Source: Sutterella sp.
GTDB lineage: Bacteria > Pseudomonadota > Gammaproteobacteria > Burkholderiales > Burkholderiaceae_F
DNA length: 9,639 nucleotides
Assembly: GCA_003488465.1 (NCBI GenBank)
Contig: DNLN01000195.1
Span: 1 to 9,639, forward strand
Direction: 5' to 3'
Below are positions 1 to 6,888 of this stretch, one piece after another. A program made the position numbers and the translations under genes. The notes under the pieces are model-generated. The model made no database searches, was not told the origin of the DNA, and saw nothing but the letters and a program-made list of their open reading frames with translations. Every line of letters begins with the position of its first letter. The first letter of the stretch is position 1.

Positions 1-25
1 CCCGCAAACCGAGCGGGTCTGCGGG
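1..25 (-). terminator. Candidate hairpin terminator after htpG (cut by window edge)
   Basis: A hairpin lies 28 bases past the htpG stop codon. CCCGCA (1-6) pairs with TGCGGG (20-25); after one mismatch, three further pairs (8-10 with 16-18) close a five-base loop. It is GC-rich and in the right place to end the htpG transcript. The U-run required for an intrinsic terminator on the minus strand would lie before position 1 and cannot be seen, so the call is provisional. Confidence 0.4.
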
Positions 26-52
26 GCTAATCGGAAGGGCCGCTGCAAGCAG

Positions 53-1945
53 TTAGCCGGCGATTAAGGCGTTCAGGCTCTTGATGAAGGATGCGGGATC
101 CTTGAGCGAACCCTGGTCTGCAAGGAGCGCCTGCGAGAAGATGAACTCAGCCCAGGTGGCGAACTTCGCGTCATCGGTTTCGGCTAGCGCCTTGGCGACG
201 ATCGGGTGCGAGACATTCACCTCAAGGATGAACTTGTCCTCGGGCACGGGCTGGCCGGCCGCCTCGAACATGCGGCGCATCTGGGAGGTCATGACCGGAC
301 CGTCGCTCACCACGCAGCTCGGAGAGTCGACGAGGCGGTTCGTGAGACGAACGTCGGTCACCTTGTCGCCGAGCGCCTTCTTGAAGCGTTCGATGGCGTC
401 GTTCGACTCCTGCTTCTTTTCGTCTTCCTTCTTGTCCTCGAGTTCGCCCAGCTTCAGATCGCTTTCGGTGACGGAAACGAATTCCTTGCCCTCGAACTCG
501 TGGGTGTTGCCCATCATCCACTCGTCAACGCGCTCCCACATGAGAAGCACCTCGATATCCTTCTTCTTGAGCGATTCAAGATACGGGGAGTTAACAGCAG
601 CTTCGTAGCTGTTCGCGACAAGATAATAGATTTTTGTCTGCTTTTCCTTCATCCTTCCGATGTAGTCGGCAAGGCTCACTGTCTGCTTGGCGGACTCCTC
701 CTTGGTGGAGGCAAAGCGCAGCAGCTTCATGATCTGGGCGCTTGAGGCCGGATCCTCGACCGTGCCTTCCTTGAGGACGCGGCCGAAGGTCGCCCAGAAG
801 TCGGCGTACTTGTCCTTGTCGGCGGCAAGCTTTTCGATCATCGTGAGGGCGCGCTTGGTGAGAGCCTTCTTTAACTTGCGCGTGACGACGGAATCCTGAA
901 GCAGTTCGCGGGACACGTTGAGCGGCAGTGCATTCGTGTCGATCAGGCCGCGCACGAAGCGCAGGTAGTTCGGCAGGAAGCTTTCAGCCTTGTCCATGAT
1001 GAAGACGCGCTGCACGAAAAGTTTCAGACCGTGCTGCATCTCGCGGGAGAACAGATCCCAGGGAGCCTGCTTGGGGACGTAGAGCAGGCTGGTGTACTCA
1101 AGGTCGCCCTCAACGCGGTTGTGCGCCCAGGCAAGCGGATCCTCCCAATCGTGGGTGAGGTGCTTGTAGAACTCCTTGTATTCGGACTCGGTCACATCCT
1201 TGGGCGCCTTCGTCCAGAGGGCCTTGCCTTCGTTGACCTGGATCCAGTCGTACACCGGTTCCTTCTTCTCGTCCTTGTTCTCTTCCTTGCCGTCGTCGAC
1301 TTCGGGCTTCACGTCCCAGAGAAAGACCGGAGCGGAGATGTGATCGGAGTACTTGGTGATGGCTTCGCGCAGCGTCCAGGGATCAAGGAAGCCCTTTTCG
1401 GTGCTCTTCAGGTGCAGCACGACTTCCGTGCCGCGGGTTTCGTGGCGGATCTGCTCGGACTCGAACGTGCCGGAGCCGTCCGAGGACCAGCGCACGCCTT
1501 CGTCGGCACCAGCTGTTGCAGCGCGCGAGTAGACCGTGACGCGGTCGGCGACGATGAATGCGGAGTAAAAGCCCACGCCGAACTGGCCGATCAGCTCGGA
1601 GTCCTTGGCCTGGTCGCCGGAGAGCGACTTCATGAAGTCTTCGGTGCCGGACTTGGCGATCGTGCCGAGGTGCTCGTTCGCCTGCTCAAGCGTCATGCCG
1701 ATGCCGTTGTCGCTGATGGTGAGCAGACCGGCTTCCTTGTCAGCCTTGACACGGATGGAGAAGTTGGGGTCGTCCTTGACCAGATCGGGCTGGGTGATCG
1801 ACAGGAAGCGCAGCTTGTCGATGGCGTCCGATGCGTTGGACACCAGTTCCCGCAGAAAGACCTCCTTGTTGGAATAAAGGGAGTTAGCCAGCAGAGAGAG
1901 GAGCTTGGCAACCTCAGTCTGAAAACCATGAACTTGTGCAGCCAT
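53..1945 (-). CDS. htpG: HtpG, bacterial Hsp90 molecular chaperone
   Basis: This is the ATP-dependent cytosolic dimeric chaperone of the Hsp90 family, which remodels client proteins together with the DnaK system. The product is 630 residues, close to the 624 of E. coli HtpG. The N-terminal GHKL ATPase domain shows RELVSNASDAIDKLRF (Glu33, Asn37), the nucleotide-binding ISDNGIGMT (Asp79), GTIAKSGT and the glycine-rich IGQFGVGFYSAF lid motif. The middle domain has LYVPKQAPWDLF, LKLFVQRVFIMD and NVSRELLQ, whose Arg346 corresponds to the catalytic arginine that reaches the ATP. The C-terminal dimerisation domain includes SCVVSDGPVMTSQMRRMFEAAG. A charged Lys/Glu/Asp-rich linker (VDDGKEENKDEKKEP) joins the N and middle domains. 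I chose the ATG at 1943-1945 because MAAQVHGFQTEV matches the usual HtpG N-terminus and GGAG sits 11 bases upstream. An in-frame TTG at 1991-1993 would add 16 atypical residues and is rejected. Transcription probably starts from the heat-shock promoter at 2009-2037. Confidence 0.98.
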   Translation of the reverse strand: MAAQVHGFQTEVAKLLSLLANSLYSNKEVFLRELVSNASDAIDKLRFLSITQPDLVKDDPNFSIRVKADKEAGLLTISDNGIGMTLEQANEHLGTIAKSGTEDFMKSLSGDQAKDSELIGQFGVGFYSAFIVADRVTVYSRAATAGADEGVRWSSDGSGTFESEQIRHETRGTEVVLHLKSTEKGFLDPWTLREAITKYSDHISAPVFLWDVKPEVDDGKEENKDEKKEPVYDWIQVNEGKALWTKAPKDVTESEYKEFYKHLTHDWEDPLAWAHNRVEGDLEYTSLLYVPKQAPWDLFSREMQHGLKLFVQRVFIMDKAESFLPNYLRFVRGLIDTNALPLNVSRELLQDSVVTRKLKKALTKRALTMIEKLAADKDKYADFWATFGRVLKEGTVEDPASSAQIMKLLRFASTKEESAKQTVSLADYIGRMKEKQTKIYYLVANSYEAAVNSPYLESLKKKDIEVLLMWERVDEWMMGNTHEFEGKEFVSVTESDLKLGELEDKKEDEKKQESNDAIERFKKALGDKVTDVRLTNRLVDSPSCVVSDGPVMTSQMRRMFEAAGQPVPEDKFILEVNVSHPIVAKALAETDDAKFATWAEFIFSQALLADQGSLKDPASFIKSLNALIAG

Positions 1946-1971
1946 TTGAATGAAATCTCCAAAAGAAACGC

Positions 1972-1986
1972 GCCGGACAAGCCGGC
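1972..1986 (-). other. Small GC hairpin in the htpG leader
   Basis: GCCGG (1972-1976) and CCGGC (1982-1986) form a perfect 5-bp stem around a 5-base loop. On the minus strand it is followed by a T-rich stretch (TTTCTTTT, interrupted by one C), then the htpG GGAG. It lies downstream of the predicted heat-shock start site, so it would be part of the htpG 5' leader. It could be a weak terminator for upstream transcripts, a leader structure, or chance in GC-rich DNA. The stem is short and the T-run imperfect, so I do not call it a terminator. Confidence 0.25.
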
Positions 1987-2008
1987 ACGTCAAGTGTTCT
2001 TGCCCTCC

Positions 2009-2037
2009 ATATGGGGACGGGCATGGAGATTTTCAAG
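2009..2037 (-). promoter_or_regulatory. Sigma-32 (RpoH) heat-shock promoter of htpG
   Basis: On the minus strand, CTTGAAA (2037-2031) and CCCCATAT (2016-2009) are separated by 14 bases. The established RpoH consensus in enterobacteria is CTTGAAA, a spacer of 11-16 bases, then CCCCATNT, so both elements match fully. The predicted start site is near 2002, giving an htpG leader of about 57 bases. The -35 element begins 11 bases past the stop codon of the upstream DUF2863 gene, so htpG has a private promoter. I saw no convincing sigma-70 promoter in the same gap. A TTGACG lies about 20 bases further downstream but has no matching -10. Confidence 0.88.
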
Positions 2038-2047
2038 GGCAGCGGGG

Positions 2048-3232
2048 TCAGTTCAGCGTCGGGGCGAACTTCTCGATCTGAATTTCCTCGGGCATCTCAA
2101 TGTGCGCGACCTGTCCGGTCGAGGTGGCGTAGAGCGGAGCGCCGCAATCCTCGCACCACTCCATCGGGAAGACCTGATCGAGGGCGACGATCCGATCGAC
2201 CCCCTCGGTTCTGAGAATGTCGGCAGCAAACTGCTGCAGTGCGTCGGGATCTTCGTTGACCATGGACCAGACGACGCCGGCGATCACGGAATTTGGCTTG
2301 TCCTTGGTGGACACTCCGATGCGGATTTCCGAATTGCCTTCGCCTTCGGCCGATTCGCCCGGCCGGGTGAAGAGGGCCGTGGTGACCAGCAGGTTCTGCG
2401 GAACGAAGTTCATGCAGCAGACAAAGGAGACCAGGGACTTCAGGCAGAACACCCGCATGGCGGTTTCGGTCTGTCGCCAGGCGCTATAAAAGCCGCTCGG
2501 AGCCTGGACCTCGAACACGCTTCCAATCAGGGAAGCCCAGAGGACGTCATGGGCGGCAAGGGAAAAGTCCATGATCGAGCGCATCCGCTCGATGTAGGGC
2601 TTGTCCTGAGGGACGAAAAGTTCCCCGGGCGTCGGCGCGGAGATGGCCGCGACGATATAGCGGCTGTCGGAAAAATCGGCAGGGGGTTCGTTTTTGAGCA
2701 GTTTGGCGATGCTCACGATCGCCCCGTGCTGGACGCGTCCTGCCGTGAGAGTCCGCAGCAGCCCCCGGACGTCGATCAACTGCTCGGGCAGATTGTCGGC
2801 GGAAATGAGGGTATCGCCCATGGTGACCGAGGCTTGCGGGCTGGAAAAACCTGACCGCAGGAGATCGGCAAGGCTCTTGAGACAATTCTTGTCCAGACGG
2901 CAGCAGGGGATCTGGTAGCGGCTCCAGGCCAGGATCGGAATCAGCACCAGCTGGTGGCAGCCGCGCTCGTCGGTGTAGCTTTGGGCGCAGTCTTCGGCCA
3001 TGGCGAGCAGCGCATCGTAGGCCGAGGTGTCGTCATCGGCCTTGAGCGAGTGAAGGGCGGTCTCGATGTCGGCGTCCTCTCCGGTTTCGAAAATGCCGTC
3101 ACAGGCTTTGCTGAGAGCGGCATCGCACAGGATGTCCTCATAAATGGAGCTTGAATCAGCCGCCTGAAGGGCGAGCTGCACGAGATCGTCGCTGGTCGCG
3201 CTGACGGTTTTGTTGGTTGTCTTCCTAGCCAT
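2048..3232 (-). CDS. DUF2863 family protein, function unknown
   Basis: This is a 394-residue, mostly helical, apparently soluble protein with no signal peptide or clear membrane segment. I assign it to DUF2863, a family I know from Betaproteobacteria, from several recalled family features: LVLIPILAWSRYQIP, the SADNLPEQL segment, SDSRYIVAAISAPTPGELF, a VVWSMVNEDPDALQQF segment, and the C-terminal VALDQVFPMEWCEDCGAPLY followed by a polar HIEMPEE tail. The C-terminus has a single CxxC pair (Cys360 and Cys363), half of a typical zinc ribbon. Other cysteines (two CC pairs) occur in the middle, but no complete metal site is evident. The function is not established. The ATG at 3230-3232 has only a weak upstream AAG and is supported by a well-placed promoter at 3263-3291. 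The gene is divergent from recC and collinear with htpG, with a 102-base gap that contains the htpG heat-shock promoter. The family call is from memory and needs a profile search. Confidence 0.7.
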   Translation of the reverse strand: MARKTTNKTVSATSDDLVQLALQAADSSSIYEDILCDAALSKACDGIFETGEDADIETALHSLKADDDTSAYDALLAMAEDCAQSYTDERGCHQLVLIPILAWSRYQIPCCRLDKNCLKSLADLLRSGFSSPQASVTMGDTLISADNLPEQLIDVRGLLRTLTAGRVQHGAIVSIAKLLKNEPPADFSDSRYIVAAISAPTPGELFVPQDKPYIERMRSIMDFSLAAHDVLWASLIGSVFEVQAPSGFYSAWRQTETAMRVFCLKSLVSFVCCMNFVPQNLLVTTALFTRPGESAEGEGNSEIRIGVSTKDKPNSVIAGVVWSMVNEDPDALQQFAADILRTEGVDRIVALDQVFPMEWCEDCGAPLYATSTGQVAHIEMPEEIQIEKFAPTLN

Positions 3233-3262
3233 TGATCTTCACGAAAAAATTTTGAGCCCGGA

Positions 3263-3291
3263 AGTCTATCGCAGCCATCCGCCCGTGTCAT
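3263..3291 (-). promoter_or_regulatory. Candidate sigma-70 promoter of the DUF2863 gene
   Basis: On the minus strand, ATGACA (3291-3286, 5 of 6 to TTGACA) and TAGACT (3268-3263, 4 of 6 to TATAAT) are separated by 17 bases, the optimal spacing. The predicted start near 3256 would leave a leader of about 24 bases before the ATG at 3232. The match is reasonable but comes from inspection only. Confidence 0.5.
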
Positions 3292-3324
3292 GCGAGGGTG
3301 CGTCAGGTTCTGATCAAGGGGCGC

Positions 3325-3352
3325 ATAACATTGCGTGCTGACCAAGTACAAT
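3325..3352 (+). promoter_or_regulatory. Candidate sigma-70 promoter of recCB
   Basis: ATAACA (3325-3330, 4 of 6 to TTGACA) and TACAAT (3347-3352, 5 of 6 to TATAAT) are separated by 16 bases. Transcription from about 3359 would give a 38-base leader that includes the AAGAGA (3381-3386) preceding the chosen recC ATG. The -35 is weak. The element lies about 34 bases from the -35 of the opposing DUF2863 promoter, so the two would be back to back without overlap. Confidence 0.35.
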
Positions 3353-3374
3353 GCTTCGGCGTGAATGCTCGAAC

Positions 3375-3383
3375 TGCTATAAG
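3375..3383 (+). promoter_or_regulatory. Extended -10 element just before recC
   Basis: TGCTATAAG contains the TGn extension and a 5-of-6 match to TATAAT. It is the best single -10-like element in the gap, and extended -10 promoters can work without a good -35. A start near 3390 would leave only about 7 bases before the recC ATG and remove the ribosome binding site, giving a nearly leaderless message. It may therefore be fortuitous or an alternative promoter. Confidence 0.25.
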
Positions 3384-3396
3384 AGAATTTCTGGTT

Positions 3397-6300
3397 ATGC
3401 TCCACACGATCTACAGCAATTATTTTGAAGTCCTTCAGGCCTGTCTCATTGAAAATCTGAAAGCCGATGCTGCTGCGGGGGCTGATGTTTTTGAACCTCA
3501 GAGCGTCATCATTCCTTCGCTGGCCGTAGCCGACAGGCTTCGGCAGGAGATCGCCCGCCGCACGGGCGTGTGCTGCGGCTTTGACTTCAAGTTCATCGGC
3601 TCATGGTTCGAGGAAGCCACTTCCGTTGAAAGCGCAAACGAGCACACGTCGCAGTCTCTTGTCTGGCCCATCTGGAGGATCTTGCGCGAGAGGGACTTCA
3701 CGGACCGGTTCCCGCCCCTTGCCCAGTATGTGGCGGGCAAGAGCGATGAGCAGCTGTACGACTTTGCGCTCAGGATCGCATCGATCTTTCGCCGCTATAT
3801 CGCCTACCGGCTTGACCGGGTGCTTGAATGGATCGGAGTTCAGAGCGCAGGCAGGGAATCAGCCCAGCGCCAGCGCGAGAGGCTGGCCCTTGAGCGACAT
3901 CCGGACTACGCCTGGCAAAAGGCGCTTTGGGAAAAGCTCGCCGATGAAAGCGTGTGGCCCGACTGTGGCAATCTCACAAGGCTGCCGGAGTTTTTCTCCG
4001 CTCCTGCTTCAGGTTCGGCCCGGCCCGTCCATATCTTCATGCCGACTGTCGTGCCCCCGATCATTCTGCCGTTCCTGTCCGCCATGACGGCCGGGGACGC
4101 CGGTCAGGAAGTCTGGCTCTATATCCAGAATCCGAGCTCGGGCTTCTGGTTCGAGGGGATTGACCTCGCGGATCGCACGCCCCAGGGTGAGTTGCAGACC
4201 TATATGGCAAGAAATGCCAAGAGCACCAGGGCGACCATCGACAGGCTCTGGCTCTTCTCCCAGGAGGACGGGCAGCACTCGTCCCTTGCCGACCGTCTTT
4301 TCGAGGAGCTCCCCGAAGAGCGCCCCGACAAGATCCATCCGGCGCAGGCGCATGGCCGGCAAGATGCGCCGGCCCGGCTCAGTTTTGACTTTGTGGCTCA
4401 GAGAATCCAGGACTTCCGCTCTGGCGAGCACGTTCAGGCCGAGCGTATCTACATCGATCCGGCTCCGGAATGCGATGGCAACATGCTGCAGCGCCTTCAG
4501 AGCGCGATCGTCAACCTGGACAGCCACCTGCTGCCCGTTGAGGCCGATCAGTCGATCCGGATCGTGAAGGCACCCAACGCCCTGCGCGAGGTGCAGGCAG
4601 TCTGCGACTATCTGCAGACAAGATTCAGCAAGGCAGGCTTGAAGGCTTCGGACGTGCTTGTGGCAACGCCCGACCTTGAACAGTACATTCCCTTGATTCA
4701 CAGCGTGTTCGGCAGCCTGCCGAAAGAGCGCTCGATCCCCTATCGGATTGTCGGCTCTGGACTCACTCAGGAGAATCTGGCAGCCCAGGCGGTGATCAAT
4801 TTGGGCGACATGATCCAGGCGCAGATGAGCGCCGATCAGTTTTTCTCCTGGCTGGAACTGCCGATCGTGACGCGGCACTGGAACCTGGACTTTGACGATC
4901 TTGAGATTCTGAGAGGGTGGTTGCGAGCGGCAGGATTCCGGTACGGCATTTCCAGGGCCCACATGCGGGCGATGAAGCGTGAGGCTGATGCCGAGGGGTG
5001 TCTTGAGAGCGCTCTAGAGCGGCTTGCGCTCGGGTTCACCCAGAGCCCGGATCGCGTGAGGCTTTTTGCCGATACTCTTCCCGTTGCCTTGGCCTCCCTG
5101 AACGATTACAACACGGTGGTTTCCCGCGCCGATCTCCTTGAAAAGCTCATGCTCATCGCAGAACGTCTGGAGCAGGCCAGAGCGCACCTGCAGGACGAAG
5201 GCGAAATTCACGTCCTCGCCTGGGCCGATACATGGAACACCGAGATCGAAGGACTTCTCGGCTCCGAGACGCAGTCCCCCGAACTTGTCAGCGTGCGCCG
5301 CACGATCGGCTCGATCTGCAAGCAGATGCGGCGGGGACTTCCGGACGATTCCACCAAGCTGCCGTTCTCGCTTGTCTGGCACGCATTCAAGAGCCAGTTG
5401 AGCGAGCAGAAGGCGCCCGTCAGAAATGCCGATGCCGTGACCTTTGCCGACATCTCTCACTCGCGCGGGCTTCCGTTCAAGGTCATCGCCGTTCTGGGGC
5501 TCGGGCAGGAATCGCGCTTTCCCGGCGTTCAGCGCACGGAATCATTCGATCTCATGGAGCTTGCCGATGACAAGGGACAGCCGATCCGGCGCATTGCCGA
5601 TCGCGACAGCCGCTCCGACAACCGAAACGTGTTCCTCGATCTCGTGCTCTGCGCGCGGGAGAGCCTGTACCTGAGCTATTGCGCCGGAGAAGGCAAGAGT
5701 GCCGGCAAGCCGATGAGTCCGGTGCTCGAGGACTTTGCAAGGCTGCTCGAAATTGGGCAGAGGCTGGAGACGGGAGATCCCGAGTTAAGGCTCCCGGGCA
5801 AGTTTTCAGCCACGCTCACGGCTGAGGTGCCGCTCACCGAAGAGTCATTGAAGAATTTCCTCACCGAGGGCGCCCGCTTCTGGCGCAGCCACTCCGAGCA
5901 GCTTCTCGCTTCGCTTCAGGCTGCCTCATCCGGTTCATGCGAGGATGATCCTTTTGCGGACACCCCATCGCTTCTTGCCCAAGGCAAGTGCTCCGAGACG
6001 GTCGATTATTCCGACGTCGAACAGTTCTGGAGCGATGAGGACAAGTGGATGCTCTCGCATCATGGACTGAAAAAGGATGGCGATTCGGGCGGCAAAGCTG
6101 ATCTGCCGATCAATCCTGATGGCGGCGGAGGCCTGGCTGCCTGGGCCTGGAAGGAAAAGCTCCTTGAACTCAAGCAGAGCGGCATCGGCGGCGACGAGCT
6201 CCGGGAGATTGCCGCCCGTGATCCGATCAACGGCGCCGAGGGCGTGCGGCGCGTGGCGACGGGTGCGTTCATCAGCTGGCTTGAAGAGTCTGCCGAGGGT

Positions 6301-6888
6301 GCGGAGGGACTGGATGCCCAAAAGGACGAACAGGCTTCCCCCATCACGTATCCGCTGCAGGGAGCCAAGGATTTGATTGCTGGAGCCGGACTTGACGCGG
6401 CGCCTTTCGCGGCGCTCGACTCGGTTGTCTTCCGCCCCGAGAAACTTCTCGAGAACCCTGTCGACGGAAGCCTTCACATGGCGGTTCAAGTCTTTTCAGA
6501 TTCATTAAGGGCTCGCGTTGACTTCAAGCGCGCTTTCCTGTGCGCTGCCGGGCTTTCTGTCACGGTTCACTTGTCGGACTACAAGAACGGGGAAAGCGGC
6601 GTTGTGCCGCCCTTGGATCAGAAGGCCGCCGTTGAGACAGTCGATGCGCTCCTTGCGCTCTATCTTGTGTCTCTTGCCGCCCCTGCGCCTGGGATTGTTT
6701 CTTCCGAATATCCCTCCAAGGTTCTCTGGAGGGGACGAGAGAAAGAGCAAAGGAAAGTGACGGTCACGCCGATCGGCAAGGCTCTGAAAGATGCTTTGGC
6801 AATGAGCGTTGCAGAGCAAAAGAAGGAAAGTAAAAAACGCAAGGCGCCCGACTGGTGCGAACTGCTCAAGGAGGTGTCCCATGCCTGA
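3397..6888 (+). CDS. recC: RecC, subunit of the RecBCD helicase-nuclease
   Basis: RecC is the non-catalytic scaffold of RecBCD. It splits the duplex ahead of the two motors and, in E. coli, scans the 3' strand for Chi. The product is 1163 residues against 1122 in E. coli. I chose the ATG at 3397 because MLHTIYSNYFEVLQ aligns with the E. coli start MLRVYHSNRLDVLE; an upstream in-frame GTG at 3298 would add 33 unrelated residues. Conserved blocks include FEPQSVIIPS (32-41), WQKALWEKL, SVFGSLPKERSIPY (436-449), RGLPFKVIAVLGLGQESRFP (from 690), FDLMEL, and the RDSRSDNRNVFLDLVLCARESLYLSY region (from 736). Walker motifs are absent, as expected for RecC. Residues equivalent to most E. coli Chi-contact positions are changed, and the C-terminal FWxHPVRxFF-type motif is degenerate (EQFWSDEDKWML, from 875). 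The end is polar and basic (KKESKKRKAPDW). The stop codon overlaps the recB start, indicating translational coupling. The family is clear although sequence similarity is modest. Confidence 0.94.
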   Translation: MLHTIYSNYFEVLQACLIENLKADAAAGADVFEPQSVIIPSLAVADRLRQEIARRTGVCCGFDFKFIGSWFEEATSVESANEHTSQSLVWPIWRILRERDFTDRFPPLAQYVAGKSDEQLYDFALRIASIFRRYIAYRLDRVLEWIGVQSAGRESAQRQRERLALERHPDYAWQKALWEKLADESVWPDCGNLTRLPEFFSAPASGSARPVHIFMPTVVPPIILPFLSAMTAGDAGQEVWLYIQNPSSGFWFEGIDLADRTPQGELQTYMARNAKSTRATIDRLWLFSQEDGQHSSLADRLFEELPEERPDKIHPAQAHGRQDAPARLSFDFVAQRIQDFRSGEHVQAERIYIDPAPECDGNMLQRLQSAIVNLDSHLLPVEADQSIRIVKAPNALREVQAVCDYLQTRFSKAGLKASDVLVATPDLEQYIPLIHSVFGSLPKERSIPYRIVGSGLTQENLAAQAVINLGDMIQAQMSADQFFSWLELPIVTRHWNLDFDDLEILRGWLRAAGFRYGISRAHMRAMKREADAEGCLESALERLALGFTQSPDRVRLFADTLPVALASLNDYNTVVSRADLLEKLMLIAERLEQARAHLQDEGEIHVLAWADTWNTEIEGLLGSETQSPELVSVRRTIGSICKQMRRGLPDDSTKLPFSLVWHAFKSQLSEQKAPVRNADAVTFADISHSRGLPFKVIAVLGLGQESRFPGVQRTESFDLMELADDKGQPIRRIADRDSRSDNRNVFLDLVLCARESLYLSYCAGEGKSAGKPMSPVLEDFARLLEIGQRLETGDPELRLPGKFSATLTAEVPLTEESLKNFLTEGARFWRSHSEQLLASLQAASSGSCEDDPFADTPSLLAQGKCSETVDYSDVEQFWSDEDKWMLSHHGLKKDGDSGGKADLPINPDGGGGLAAWAWKEKLLELKQSGIGGDELREIAARDPINGAEGVRRVATGAFISWLEESAEGAEGLDAQKDEQASPITYPLQGAKDLIAGAGLDAAPFAALDSVVFRPEKLLENPVDGSLHMAVQVFSDSLRARVDFKRAFLCAAGLSVTVHLSDYKNGESGVVPPLDQKAAVETVDALLALYLVSLAAPAPGIVSSEYPSKVLWRGREKEQRKVTVTPIGKALKDALAMSVAEQKKESKKRKAPDWCELLKEVSHA
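6868..6875 (+). promoter_or_regulatory. Strong ribosome binding site of recB
   Basis: AAGGAGGT is a full match to the anti-Shine-Dalgarno complement and lies 5 bases before the recB ATG at 6881, inside the last codons of recC. It fixes the recB start and suggests that recB is translated well even without ribosomes arriving from recC. Confidence 0.9.

Noticed and set aside
1031..2854. A 607-codon open frame on the plus strand antisense to htpG and the DUF2863 gene.
   Set aside because: It runs across the 3' half or more of two well-supported genes and the regulatory gap between them, encodes low-complexity Gly/Leu/Arg/Asp-rich sequence with no recognisable domain, and is the usual shadow of GC-rich codon use.
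2950..2957. One exact E. coli Chi octamer (GCTGGTGG), overlapping a 12-bp palindrome CACCAGCTGGTG.
   Set aside because: A single octamer in about 9.6 kb of GC-rich coding DNA is unremarkable. The palindrome encodes HQLV-type codons within the DUF2863 gene, and the RecC here lacks the residues that read this sequence in E. coli.
3232..3317. Inverted pair TTGATC (3232-3237) and GATCAA (3312-3317) flanking the divergent promoters, considered as an operator.
   Set aside because: Six bases separated by 74 is expected by chance and matches no operator I recognise.
3298..3396. N-terminal extension of RecC from a GTG at 3298.
   Set aside because: The extra 33 residues have no counterpart in RecC, would place the start upstream of both candidate promoters, and the ATG at 3397 gives the family N-terminus.
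3233..3396. Possible LexA (SOS) box controlling recC.
   Set aside because: No CTG-N10-CAG-type palindrome is present in the gap, and recBCD is generally not SOS-controlled.
4009..4962. A 317-codon open frame on the minus strand.
   Set aside because: It is antisense to recC in a region with clear RecC similarity on the plus strand; composition is typical of a shadow frame.
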